64,000 bases of DNA from Pedobacter ghigonis (lineage in GTDB: Bacteria > Bacteroidota > Bacteroidia > Sphingobacteriales > Sphingobacteriaceae): the NCBI RefSeq assembly GCF_903166585.1, contig NZ_CAESCM010000002.1, forward strand, positions 310,001-374,000, written 5' to 3'. A program made the position numbers and the translations under genes. This document shows positions 44,334 to 52,743 of the stretch, one piece after another. The notes beneath the pieces were generated by a model, which was not told the DNA's origin, did no database searches, and saw nothing but the letters and a program-made list of their open reading frames with translations. Position 1 is the stretch's first letter. Every line of letters begins with the position of its first letter.

Positions 44334-45152
44334 ATGAATTATATTAATATTTTAACCATAGCAGGCTCCGATAGCGGTGGTGGTGCAGGTATTCAGGCCG
44401 ACTTAAAGACCTTTTCGGCGCTGGGCTGTTTTGGTACTTCGGTAATTACAGCGGCAACAGCACAAAATACGATGGGCGTAAGGTCTGTTCATGGTATTCC
44501 ACCCGAAATGATTAAAGACCAGCTGCAAGCCGTGCTCGAAGATATACAGCCTGCTGCCATTAAAATCGGGATGATTAACCGGGCAGAAGTGGTCGATGTA
44601 ATCGAAGCTGAACTTAAAGCTTATGGCAACAAAGTTCCTGTTATTTTAGATCCGGTAATGGTGGCTACCAGTGGTCATAAGCTTATTGAGCCCGATACCA
44701 TTACACAGCTAATCGATAAGTTGTTTCCACTCGTAAGCCTGGTTACCCCAAATATAGATGAAGCCGTTATACTTGCCGAACAAGCCATTCAGAACCTCGA
44801 TGATATGGTTGCTGCCGGGCGAAAAATTATCGGAAAAGGAGCAAAGGCAGTATTGGTTAAAGGTGGACATTTATCTGGTCCGGTTATTTACGATGTGTTT
44901 ATTACCGGCGATGCGGAACCTGTGATTTTGGAGAGCGATTTTATTGTCTCCAAAAATCTGCATGGAACAGGTTGTACCTTATCTTCTGCTATTGCTGCCG
45001 AAATGGGTAAGGGCAATAATTTGCTAACTGCCGTTAAAAACGCGAAGCAATATATTGCCGCCGCTTTACAGGCGGGTAGCCAGGTTACAACAGGTGCCGG
45101 AAACGGTCCGTTGAATCATTTTTTTAACCCTTCAAAACTAATTATACAATGA
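44334..45152 (+). CDS. thiD: Hydroxymethylpyrimidine/phosphomethylpyrimidine kinase
   Basis: This 272-residue ribokinase-fold enzyme phosphorylates HMP to HMP-P and then HMP-PP for thiamine synthesis. It opens with ILTIAGSDSGGGAGIQADLKTFSALGC, has VILDPVMVATSGHKL in the middle and the anion-hole region HGTGCTLSSAIAAEMGKG near the end. It is the first gene behind the TPP riboswitch. The stop overlaps the tenA start by 4 bases. No thiC, thiE or thiM is here, so this unit looks like a pyrimidine salvage branch. Confidence 0.95.
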   Translation: MNYINILTIAGSDSGGGAGIQADLKTFSALGCFGTSVITAATAQNTMGVRSVHGIPPEMIKDQLQAVLEDIQPAAIKIGMINRAEVVDVIEAELKAYGNKVPVILDPVMVATSGHKLIEPDTITQLIDKLFPLVSLVTPNIDEAVILAEQAIQNLDDMVAAGRKIIGKGAKAVLVKGGHLSGPVIYDVFITGDAEPVILESDFIVSKNLHGTGCTLSSAIAAEMGKGNNLLTAVKNAKQYIAAALQAGSQVTTGAGNGPLNHFFNPSKLIIQ

Positions 45153-45802
45153 AATGGAGCGAGCAGGCCTGGGAGTTAGTGAAACCCATCTATGATAAGA
45201 TTTTAACCATGCCTTTTAACCAGGAGTTAAGTGATGGTACTTTGCCTAAAGAAAAGTTTATTTTTTATCTGGCACAGGATGCTTATTATCTATTGGAATT
45301 TGGCCGGACTTTAAGCACCATTAGTGGTCGTGTTGATGATGCGGAATTGGTGATGGCTTATGCAAGATTTTCTACCGGAGCTATCTTCGCTGAGCGTAGC
45401 CTGCACGAAAGTTATTTTGTAGAATTTGGTCTGGATAGTAAGGTAACACCATCGCCGGCAACACTTTTATATACCAATTATCTTTTAAACCAGGCAGCTT
45501 ATGCCAGTGTTGAAGTAGCTGCAGCAGCAGTTTTACCTTGCTTCTGGATTTATAAAGCAGTTGGCGATCATATTTTTGCACAGCAAAAGGGAAACGAAAA
45601 TATTTATAAAAGATGGATTGATATGTACGCAGGAGCCGAATTTGCCCAGGCAGTGACACAAGCCATTAATATAACCGATGATTTGGCCAGGCACGTAAGC
45701 CCTGCTACGCGGCAAAAAATGCTCGATACTTTTGAAATGGCCACGCGGCTTGAATGGATGTTTTGGGATAGTGCTTACCAACTGGAACAGTGGAAGATTT
45801 AG
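45149..45802 (+). CDS. tenA: Aminopyrimidine aminohydrolase / thiaminase II
   Basis: This 217-residue all-helical TenA enzyme hydrolyses thiamine breakdown products (such as aminomethyl-HMP) to HMP. The catalytic cysteine is C131 (LPCFWIYKAVGD) and the conserved glutamate is E202 (TRLEWMFWDSAY), with D44 early. It is translationally coupled to thiD (ATGA overlap), so its HMP product is passed to ThiD. It falls under the same TPP switch. Confidence 0.95.
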   Translation: MKWSEQAWELVKPIYDKILTMPFNQELSDGTLPKEKFIFYLAQDAYYLLEFGRTLSTISGRVDDAELVMAYARFSTGAIFAERSLHESYFVEFGLDSKVTPSPATLLYTNYLLNQAAYASVEVAAAAVLPCFWIYKAVGDHIFAQQKGNENIYKRWIDMYAGAEFAQAVTQAINITDDLARHVSPATRQKMLDTFEMATRLEWMFWDSAYQLEQWKI

Positions 45803-45913
45803 CAGTATTGTAACTTTTTCTGCAAATATTTTGATATAAACTTAAAAAAATGTCGGTATTTCCAATAGATTTAAGGAACTTTGCAGCTTAATCTTATTAT
45901 TCATACATCAGTT

Positions 45914-47119
45914 TTGGAAGAAAGCACGCACGATCAGGCCCTATTAAATACACCAGAAAGTAAACCTGTAGTAGCGCATAGTTCTCCAAAACAAGTACGT
46001 TTTGCCATCTCAGCCTTTTATTTTATGCAAGGGGTTTGCTTTGCAAGCTGGGCCAGCCGGATTCCGACTTTTAAAGCCTTAATGAACTTAAATGATGCAG
46101 AATTAGGTTCTATTCTCTTTGCATTGCCTGCAGGTCAGATCATGACGATGTTTTTTTCGGCAAAACTAACCACACACTTTGGTAGCAAGAAAATGCTTCA
46201 GGCCACAGCGCCCATGTATGCTATTGCCTTAACCTTTTTGGCATTGGCAACTACAGGCTGGCAATTGGCTGCTTTTTTGGTACTGTTTGGCATAACAGGT
46301 AACCTTTGCAACATCGCCTTAAATACGCAGGGCGTTGCCGGCGAAAATTATTACGGTAAGCCGATTATGAGTTCTTTCCACGGTGCCTGGAGTATCGGGA
46401 ATTTAACCGGGGCATTAATTGCATTGGGTCTGGTTAACTTAAAATTAGGAATGTATACGCATTTCTGGATTATCGCCGCTATATCTTTAACTAATGTGGC
46501 ATTTAACGCTAAAAAATTACTCAACTACAATAAACCCGATACGCTGGCCGAAAAAACGAAATTTTTTACCATGCCGCAGGGGATCCTGGTTTTATTGGGA
46601 CTTATCGCTTTTTGTAGTATGGCTACTGAAGGAACCATGTTCGATTGGAGTGCCATTTATTTTGAAGATGTAGTGAAGTTGCCACATAACCGTGCCATTA
46701 TTGGCTATGCCTCTTTTATGTTTATGATGGCCAGCGGTAGATTTTTGGGGGTATATCTGATCGGTAAATTTGGTCGGAAAAATCTTTTGCAAATTAGTGG
46801 TGCCATTATATCAATAGGTATGGCACTTGCAGTAATCTTCCCGAATATTTTTGTGGCGATTATAGGCTTTATGTTAATCGGTTTGGGTGTTTCGAGTATT
46901 GTGCCGATGGTGTACAGCATTGCGGGTAACAACAAAAAAGTGCCTGCGGGTAAGGCTATAACCATGGTTTCAAGCATCGGTTATTTTGCATTCCTGTTTG
47001 GTCCGCCGCTAATTGGTTACATTTCTCAACTATCTAGCTTGCGCTATTCTTTTGGAATAATATCTGTTTTTGGTTTGTTAATCACCTTTGTAATTACCAA
47101 AATTAAGGAAATAAACTAA
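45914..47119 (+). CDS. MFS transporter (YbjJ/fucose-permease-like)
   Basis: The reading frame extends upstream to a TTG at 45881, but that overlaps a AACTTTGC -7-like sequence; the TTG at 45914 (EESTHDQ start) is more likely, giving about 401 residues. No ATG precedes the first membrane helix. Twelve hydrophobic segments are visible, starting with FYFMQGVCFASWASRIP and LGSILFALPAGQIMTMFF. It resembles YbjJ-type major facilitators. The substrate is unknown; being next to thiD-tenA it might carry a thiamine-related compound (weak inference). Confidence 0.7.
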   Translation: MEESTHDQALLNTPESKPVVAHSSPKQVRFAISAFYFMQGVCFASWASRIPTFKALMNLNDAELGSILFALPAGQIMTMFFSAKLTTHFGSKKMLQATAPMYAIALTFLALATTGWQLAAFLVLFGITGNLCNIALNTQGVAGENYYGKPIMSSFHGAWSIGNLTGALIALGLVNLKLGMYTHFWIIAAISLTNVAFNAKKLLNYNKPDTLAEKTKFFTMPQGILVLLGLIAFCSMATEGTMFDWSAIYFEDVVKLPHNRAIIGYASFMFMMASGRFLGVYLIGKFGRKNLLQISGAIISIGMALAVIFPNIFVAIIGFMLIGLGVSSIVPMVYSIAGNNKKVPAGKAITMVSSIGYFAFLFGPPLIGYISQLSSLRYSFGIISVFGLLITFVITKIKEIN

Positions 47120-47190
47120 TTTTTGGTTAGTTGTTTGAAGCGGTTAACTGGTTAATTGAATAGCATATCGTTATATGCTTTCATGCTAAA

Positions 47191-47235
47191 GAGATCCTGA
47201 AATAAATTCGATAGCAATCGGATCGGGGTGACGCG
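47191..47235. repeat. CCTGAAATAAATTC repeat with CGATAGCAATCGGAT insert
   Basis: The flanks match the element at 38504-38530 (CCTGAAATAAATTC and GGGTGACGCG), but the loop carries CGATAGCAATCGGAT (47209-47223), a diverged copy of the CCGATAGCTATCGG palindrome. Confidence 0.65.
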
Positions 47236-47244
47236 CTAGTAAAT

Positions 47245-48054
47245 TTATTCTTTCTTCATCAATCCATGTTCTTTTAAAGCAGCAATGGCCAACTCTATCA
47301 ATCGCAGGTTTTCATCCTGGTGACCGTGTTGTACCTCAACATTGATGTATGGAATGTTGTTCTGCATGGCATAAACGGAGAGTGAACCATCGTTGGAAAC
47401 AAATTTCGATTGAAGAATTACATTTACATTCGCTTTTTTTAAGGTCGAGAATAATTTCGGTTCGGTTACGTATAACAGGTCATCGTTATCCATCTGGAAA
47501 TTGATATAAACCGAATCGGCCGTACTGGCTAAATCGTATCCGGGCAGGTATGAAGAAATTCCAAAACCTCCGTCGGCATTATTGTGCAGGGTTAAAAAAT
47601 ATCCCGTTGATTTTGGATCGTAAAAATCTACAATTTGCTTACCTGCATTTAATATGGCTTTCTCCACTTCGTTCGAGCTATAAGCGTCCTTCTTCAATCG
47701 TGTATTTACCCCGACTTCAGTATAAATGGCATTTGGATCAATCCGGTATTGATCGTCCATATAGGTAAAATTATAGTCTCTTACTCCACCATACTGGCAG
47801 TCTATCAGTTCGCCACCACTCCAGCGGATATAATCGAAACCAGCCTTTACACCCGTATCTTCATTGTCGTGAACCACCAAAAAGCGAATCCCATTAGGCT
47901 TATAGCTATATTTTACCAGCGTAATGTTGAGGTTTGCTACTTTAACAAATACCGAATCCGATGTCATGGCCGGGAAAACTGGCGGATGCTGGGCTTTTAC
48001 AATGAGGGCTGTGCATATAAGAAATAGGCTAATAACGGTTTTAAACATAATCAC
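47245..48054 (-). CDS. Exported protein with zinc-hydrolase-like HxxE and LHNN motifs
   Basis: About 267 residues, with a signal peptide (cleavage near VKAQ). The probable start is MFKTVISLF at 48048, two codons after the first ATG. I do not recognise a named family. VVHDNEDTG around 69-77 (HxxE-like), a mid-protein LHNNADGGFG and a late YINVEVQHG with a glutamate resemble the metal-ligand layout of M14-like or amidase-type zinc hydrolases. That is an inference from spacing only. The location is probably periplasmic. Confidence 0.5.
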   Translation of the reverse strand: MIMFKTVISLFLICTALIVKAQHPPVFPAMTSDSVFVKVANLNITLVKYSYKPNGIRFLVVHDNEDTGVKAGFDYIRWSGGELIDCQYGGVRDYNFTYMDDQYRIDPNAIYTEVGVNTRLKKDAYSSNEVEKAILNAGKQIVDFYDPKSTGYFLTLHNNADGGFGISSYLPGYDLASTADSVYINFQMDNDDLLYVTEPKLFSTLKKANVNVILQSKFVSNDGSLSVYAMQNNIPYINVEVQHGHQDENLRLIELAIAALKEHGLMKKE

Positions 48055-48129
48055 TAATATACAATGTTGATTCGCAATTTGTTTGGATACAGCATTGTAG
48101 GATTATCTCCGCGTAAAATTTGGCGTTTG

Positions 48130-48327
48130 CCATGGTGGTTCATGTTGATACAAACCACCGCATTCGCATGGTGTATCACTTTCCGTGTTTTTCGCGTGCT
48201 CCGTGGCAAAAGAATGGCTCGTGTTGAGACGAACCTTGGCGTTCGCAGGAATTTAAGAAATAACTTTCCGTGTTTTCAGTGTGCTCCGTGGCAAAAAGTA
48301 GGTGGTTCCTGGAGACACGAACCACGG
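48130..48327. repeat. Tandem ~85-bp degenerate repeat
   Basis: Two copies of CTTTCCGTGTTTT...GTGCTCCGTGGCAAAA begin at 48179 and 48264, exactly 85 bases apart. Three related GGTTC/ CGAACC hairpin-like words lie near 48131, 48216 and 48302. The region also contains a spurious open frame. Confidence 0.7.
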
Positions 48328-48347
48328 CCAGTAACGACCATAAAAAA

Positions 48348-48369
48348 AGCCCCGATTTGCATCGGGGCT
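48348..48369 (-). terminator. Terminator of the RND efflux operon
   Basis: AGCCCCGAT (48348-48356) pairs perfectly with 48361-48369. On the minus strand a T-run of seven follows. Confidence 0.85.
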
Positions 48370-48394
48370 GATTGATTGTTAATTTGGAGAGATA

Positions 48395-51300
48395 TTAATG
48401 TCCGTGATCTAAATCGTATTCATTTACATCTTTATGGTCGTATGGTTCAACCATTAACTCATCGATGGTTTTTCCTTTTTTATTGAAACCAAGGCGCTCT
48501 AACATTCTGTCGAATATTAAGTACACTACCGGTACTACAATTAAGGTTAAGAACAATGAACTGGTTAATCCACCTACAATTACCCACGCCAAACCATTTT
48601 TCCACTCGGCACCTGCACCACTTGCAAGGGCAATAGGAAGCATACCAAATACCATGGCAATGGTGGTCATTAAAATTGGACGTAAACGTGCGTGGTTGGC
48701 CAGTACCAGTGCTTCCTTAGTTTCTTTACCTTCGGCTTTTAAGTGGTTGGTAAAATCGACCAGGATAATCGCATTTTTAGCTACCAGACCCATTAGCATA
48801 ATTAAACCTAAAATGGTAAAGATACCGATTGAGTTGTTGGTTAAGGCCAGGGCAAGTAAGGCTCCGATTACCGCTAAAGGTAGGGAGAACATTACCACTA
48901 AAGGATAAATGAAACTATCATAAAGGGCTACCATGATCAGGTAAACCAAAATAATAGAGGCTAACAAGGCAATACCTAAAGTACCAAAACCTTCTGCCTG
49001 GTTTTCCTGGTCACCGGCCCAGCTGTAACTAACACCTACCGGAGCTTTTAACTTACCGTTTTTCTGTAATTCCTCTAATTTCGCCTGAAATTCGGCAACC
49101 ACCGTACCTGTAGGGCGACCAATTGACTGTGCCTTAACCGATACCGAAGTAGATTTGTTTAAACGCTCCAGCTGACTTGGTCCTGAACCTTCTGTAATCG
49201 TTGCGAACTGCGATAATTTAATTTGCTTACCATCATTATTTACAAAAATCAGGTTACGCACATCTTCCACATTCTGGCGGTTGAAGTTTTGATACTGAAT
49301 ATTGATATCGTATTCGTATTCGCCTTTTCTGTATTTACCATCTGTGTTACCGGCAAATGCTGTTTGCATGGTAGAACCTACTGTTTGTAAGGTTAAGCCC
49401 ACTGCCGACATTTTATCGCGGTCTACCTGAACGTTAATCTCAGGTGTTCCTTTTTCTACCGATAATTTAATCTCGGTAGCACCCGGAATTGCGCCAAGTA
49501 CTTTTTGTGCACCTTCGGCATATTTTAATGCGCTATCTAAATCAGAACCCATTACCACCAACTGTATCGGCGCATTTTCTGCAATACCTAAGATACTAAT
49601 CGGCACGGTTTTTACTTTTGCACCTACAAGCTCTTTAGCCAATGCACGGCTCATTTTGGTTGCGAAAATATCTGAAGAAACACCTTCACGCTGATCGCGC
49701 TCAACCAATTTAACGTTGATTTCAGATTTATAAGCAGTTGCCTGTGTACCACCAAAATCACCTGTCGATTGACCAACAGTTGTAATTAACTGGGTAATTT
49801 CTGGTTGTTTATCTAAGAAAGCTTCTGCTTTTTGGGTCAGGAAGTTCGTTTGCTCTAAAGAAGCATCCTTAGGCAACTCTAACTGCACCAAAAACTCACC
49901 TTTATCAGATTTAGGGAAGAACTCGGAACCAATGAAACCGCCTGCTAATAATCCGCATGAGCTGAAGAACATCACCACAACGATAATCAGGGTTAAAGCT
50001 TTGTGGTTTAACGACCAGGTTAAGATACTGGTAATCCACAATGTGAATTTTTTGAGCTGTTTCTCAAACCAAAGGATAAAACGACCAAATAGGTTTTTGC
50101 CTTCAATACGCTCTAACTTACCGAAACGTGAGAAAATAAGCGGTACAATGGTAAACGATGCCACCAACGATAGTAAGGTTGCAATGATTACCACGATACA
50201 GAACTGGCGCAGGATGTTCGAAACCAAACCGGTACTTACTGCAATCGGGAAGAATACTACCACAATTACGAAAGTGATCGATACTACAGTAAAACCAATC
50301 TCACGCGTTGCATCAGATGCTGCACGAACTTTGTTCTTACCCATTTCCATGTGTCGCTGGATATTTTCCAGTACCACAATCGCATCATCCACCAGGATAC
50401 CTACCACGAGTGACAGCCCCAGTAGCGACATTAAGTTTAGTGTAAAACCGAATAAACCGATACCAATAAAAGTTGCGATTAACGATACCGGGATCGATAC
50501 CATTACAATGATCGCATTACGTAAGCTGTGTAAGAAGAAAAGCATTACGAAGGCTACCAAAATTACAGCTAAAATTAAATCGTGGATTACGGCATCAGCA
50601 GATTCTAAGGTGAAAATAGAACTGTCGTTAACAATTCTGATGTCTAATTTATTGCTTGCATATTCATTTTTAAGTTTAGCAATAATGGCATGTACGCCTT
50701 TACTCACTTCTACAGCATTCGCATCACTTTGTTTAATAATCTGAATCGCGATAGAGGCTTTACGATCGATACGGGCTAATTTTTCAGTTTCTTTTTGCGA
50801 ATCCTGAACATCGGCCACATCGCCTAAACGGATTTGTGCACCATCTTTACCAGTAGTTAAAACCAGGTTTCTTAACTCTTCGATACTTCTGTATTTACCC
50901 GATAAACGGATTAAAACGTCCTGATTTTGTGTTTTAACACTTCCGGTAGGGAAATCAAGGTTTGACGAAAGAATCATTTGCTGTACCTGCGGAACCGCAA
51001 GACCATAGCCCTGTAGTTTATTGGCATCAAGCGAAACCTGGATTTCGCGCTCTGAACCACCCACTAAGTTTACCTGGGCAATACCACTAACCCTCGAAAT
51101 TACCGGGGCAATACGTTTGTCGATTAAATCGTAAAAACTAACGTCGTCCATGTTAGCAGAGGCCGACATGGTAATTACCGGTAAATCATCAAGCGAGAAT
51201 TTACTTAACGAAGGCGTTTTTACATCTTCGGGTAACTCGGCCAGGATGGCATTTACTTTACGTTGTGCATCATTTAGCGAGATATCGATGTTTGCCGCAT

Positions 51301-51589
51301 CTGTTAAAGTGATGGTTACGGTTGATAAACTCTCGAAAGATACCGAGTTAATTTTTTTGATGTTCTCCATCGATGATACCGCGTCCTCAATTTTTTTGGT
51401 TACGGTATTTTCAACCTCATTTGGCGATGCACCAGGGTAAATGGTCGAAATAGATACTACGTTGTTCGAGAATTTTGGAAGTAACTCATAGCCCAACGAA
51501 AAGTAACTGAGTAGCCCAAGTAAAGTTAGTGCGGTAAATACCACAATAACCAGCGAAGGCCTTTTTATAGATATATCTGTTATCTTCAT
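48395..51589 (-). CDS. RND efflux transporter, inner-membrane permease
   Basis: This 1064-residue AcrB/MdtB-like proton-driven pump has the usual twelve membrane helices and two large periplasmic loops. Motifs include KRPSLVIVVFTALTLLG at the start, GLSLVVGILVDDAIVVLEN with the paired aspartates in helix 4 (near residue 400) and a C-terminal LVAKNAIILVDFTN mirror. It works with the adaptor and TolC protein encoded just upstream in the operon to expel drugs or other small hydrophobic compounds across both membranes. The 3' end carries a His/Asp-rich tail. Confidence 0.95.
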   Translation of the reverse strand: MKITDISIKRPSLVIVVFTALTLLGLLSYFSLGYELLPKFSNNVVSISTIYPGASPNEVENTVTKKIEDAVSSMENIKKINSVSFESLSTVTITLTDAANIDISLNDAQRKVNAILAELPEDVKTPSLSKFSLDDLPVITMSASANMDDVSFYDLIDKRIAPVISRVSGIAQVNLVGGSEREIQVSLDANKLQGYGLAVPQVQQMILSSNLDFPTGSVKTQNQDVLIRLSGKYRSIEELRNLVLTTGKDGAQIRLGDVADVQDSQKETEKLARIDRKASIAIQIIKQSDANAVEVSKGVHAIIAKLKNEYASNKLDIRIVNDSSIFTLESADAVIHDLILAVILVAFVMLFFLHSLRNAIIVMVSIPVSLIATFIGIGLFGFTLNLMSLLGLSLVVGILVDDAIVVLENIQRHMEMGKNKVRAASDATREIGFTVVSITFVIVVVFFPIAVSTGLVSNILRQFCIVVIIATLLSLVASFTIVPLIFSRFGKLERIEGKNLFGRFILWFEKQLKKFTLWITSILTWSLNHKALTLIIVVVMFFSSCGLLAGGFIGSEFFPKSDKGEFLVQLELPKDASLEQTNFLTQKAEAFLDKQPEITQLITTVGQSTGDFGGTQATAYKSEINVKLVERDQREGVSSDIFATKMSRALAKELVGAKVKTVPISILGIAENAPIQLVVMGSDLDSALKYAEGAQKVLGAIPGATEIKLSVEKGTPEINVQVDRDKMSAVGLTLQTVGSTMQTAFAGNTDGKYRKGEYEYDINIQYQNFNRQNVEDVRNLIFVNNDGKQIKLSQFATITEGSGPSQLERLNKSTSVSVKAQSIGRPTGTVVAEFQAKLEELQKNGKLKAPVGVSYSWAGDQENQAEGFGTLGIALLASIILVYLIMVALYDSFIYPLVVMFSLPLAVIGALLALALTNNSIGIFTILGLIMLMGLVAKNAIILVDFTNHLKAEGKETKEALVLANHARLRPILMTTIAMVFGMLPIALASGAGAEWKNGLAWVIVGGLTSSLFLTLIVVPVVYLIFDRMLERLGFNKKGKTIDELMVEPYDHKDVNEYDLDHGH

Positions 51590-51618
51590 TTTAATTTTTT
51601 ATTGCAATTGAAATAATA

Positions 51619-51649
51619 TCGTCCTCCGACAGGCTCAGGATGACAAACT
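51619..51649. repeat. CCTCCGACAGGCTCAGGATGACA repeat within the efflux operon
   Basis: CTCCGACAGGCTCAGGATG (51624-51642, with flanking TCGTC and ACAAACT) matches the element at 35359-35386. It lies in the 84-base gap between adaptor and permease genes. Confidence 0.65.
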
Positions 51650-51673
51650 GTAAACTGATAACTGTCAATTGAA

Positions 51674-52741
51674 CTATTTTACGATACTTACAGCAGTTCC
51701 GTCAGCCAGGTTAATTTGTCCGCTGGTAATTACTGTTTCGCCTTCTTTTAAGCCATCCAAAATCTCAACATTATCTCCTAAAATGCGGCCCGAAACCACA
51801 TTGCGGATTTTTGAAGTGTTATTGGCTTTATCCAGCAAGAAAACCTGGTTGCTGCTTACACTACCCACAAATGAGGTACGTGGAATAAGGATGCTTGGAG
51901 CTTGTTTAGGGAATTTAAACACAGCGGTTCCGTACATACCAGCTTTTAAGGTGTTTTTATGGCTGTTATTTACTTCAATCTCGATTGGGAAGTTTAAGGT
52001 AGCATCGGCTTTAGCCGCAATAAAAGTTACCTTGCCCGAAAAATTATCAGTTGGGAAAACAGAAGATTTGATCGTAATCTGATCGCCAATTTTAAGGTTA
52101 GCCACCTGCGATTCGTTTACATTAACTTTCAGTTTCAATTTAGAAACATCAACCAATTCGAACATTTGCGTACCCTGGGTATTTACAAAAGCACCAACTT
52201 CAATGTATCTTTTGTTTACGATACCGTTAATCGGCGATTTGATATTGGCATCGCTCAATTTGCGTTGCGAGGCCTGTAAACGCAATTTTGCATTTCTTGT
52301 AGCCAGTTTAGCCTGGTCTAACTGTTGTTGCGTAACACCACCGGTTTGGAACGAACTCTGGTATCTGGCTTCATCGCGTACCGCATTCTGGTAGTTCGCC
52401 TCAGCAGTTTCCCTGTCGGTATTGATGATTTCTGCATCAATGCGTGCCAAAACCTGACCTTTGCTTACTCGGTCACCTTCATCCACATAAATGGCGGTAA
52501 CACGACCTGCGTTTTCTGATAAGAAGTTTAATTCTTGTTTAGGGATAAAATTTCCGTTTGCACTGAAATCTAAATCCACAATTTTTTTCTGTACATCTGC
52601 AACCCGAACGGCAACTGCGCCACCACCTTTAGCAATGAAAGCAGTTTTTTCTTCGTTCTTCTTTTTGTTGTTTTTTAAGACATAAGCTATTGCACCAAGG
52701 GCAACAACAACTACGATGATTATGGTAATTACTCTTTTCAT
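51674..52741 (-). CDS. RND efflux periplasmic adaptor subunit
   Basis: This 355-residue membrane-fusion protein is anchored by an N-terminal helix (about 5-24, IIIVVVVALGAIAYVL). Barrel-sandwich (lipoyl-like) halves flank a coiled-coil hairpin (about 95-165: AEANYQNAVRDEARYQSSFQ and LDQAKLATRNAKLRLQAS), then a beta-barrel domain. NAGRVTAIYVDEGDRVSKGQVLARID and IKSPINGIVNKRYIEVGAFV are standard motifs. It bridges the permease to the TolC protein. Confidence 0.95.
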   Translation of the reverse strand: MKRVITIIIVVVVALGAIAYVLKNNKKKNEEKTAFIAKGGGAVAVRVADVQKKIVDLDFSANGNFIPKQELNFLSENAGRVTAIYVDEGDRVSKGQVLARIDAEIINTDRETAEANYQNAVRDEARYQSSFQTGGVTQQQLDQAKLATRNAKLRLQASQRKLSDANIKSPINGIVNKRYIEVGAFVNTQGTQMFELVDVSKLKLKVNVNESQVANLKIGDQITIKSSVFPTDNFSGKVTFIAAKADATLNFPIEIEVNNSHKNTLKAGMYGTAVFKFPKQAPSILIPRTSFVGSVSSNQVFLLDKANNTSKIRNVVSGRILGDNVEILDGLKEGETVITSGQINLADGTAVSIVK

Positions 52742-52743
52742 TT

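Noticed and set aside
48064..48375. Open frame of 103 codons after the exported hydrolase-like gene
   Set aside because: It lies entirely within the 85-bp degenerate repeat, has no family resemblance, and spans a terminator on the opposite strand.
49932..50744. Plus-strand frame of 270 codons inside the RND permease gene
   Set aside because: Antisense shadow; the RND permease motifs on the minus strand are unambiguous.
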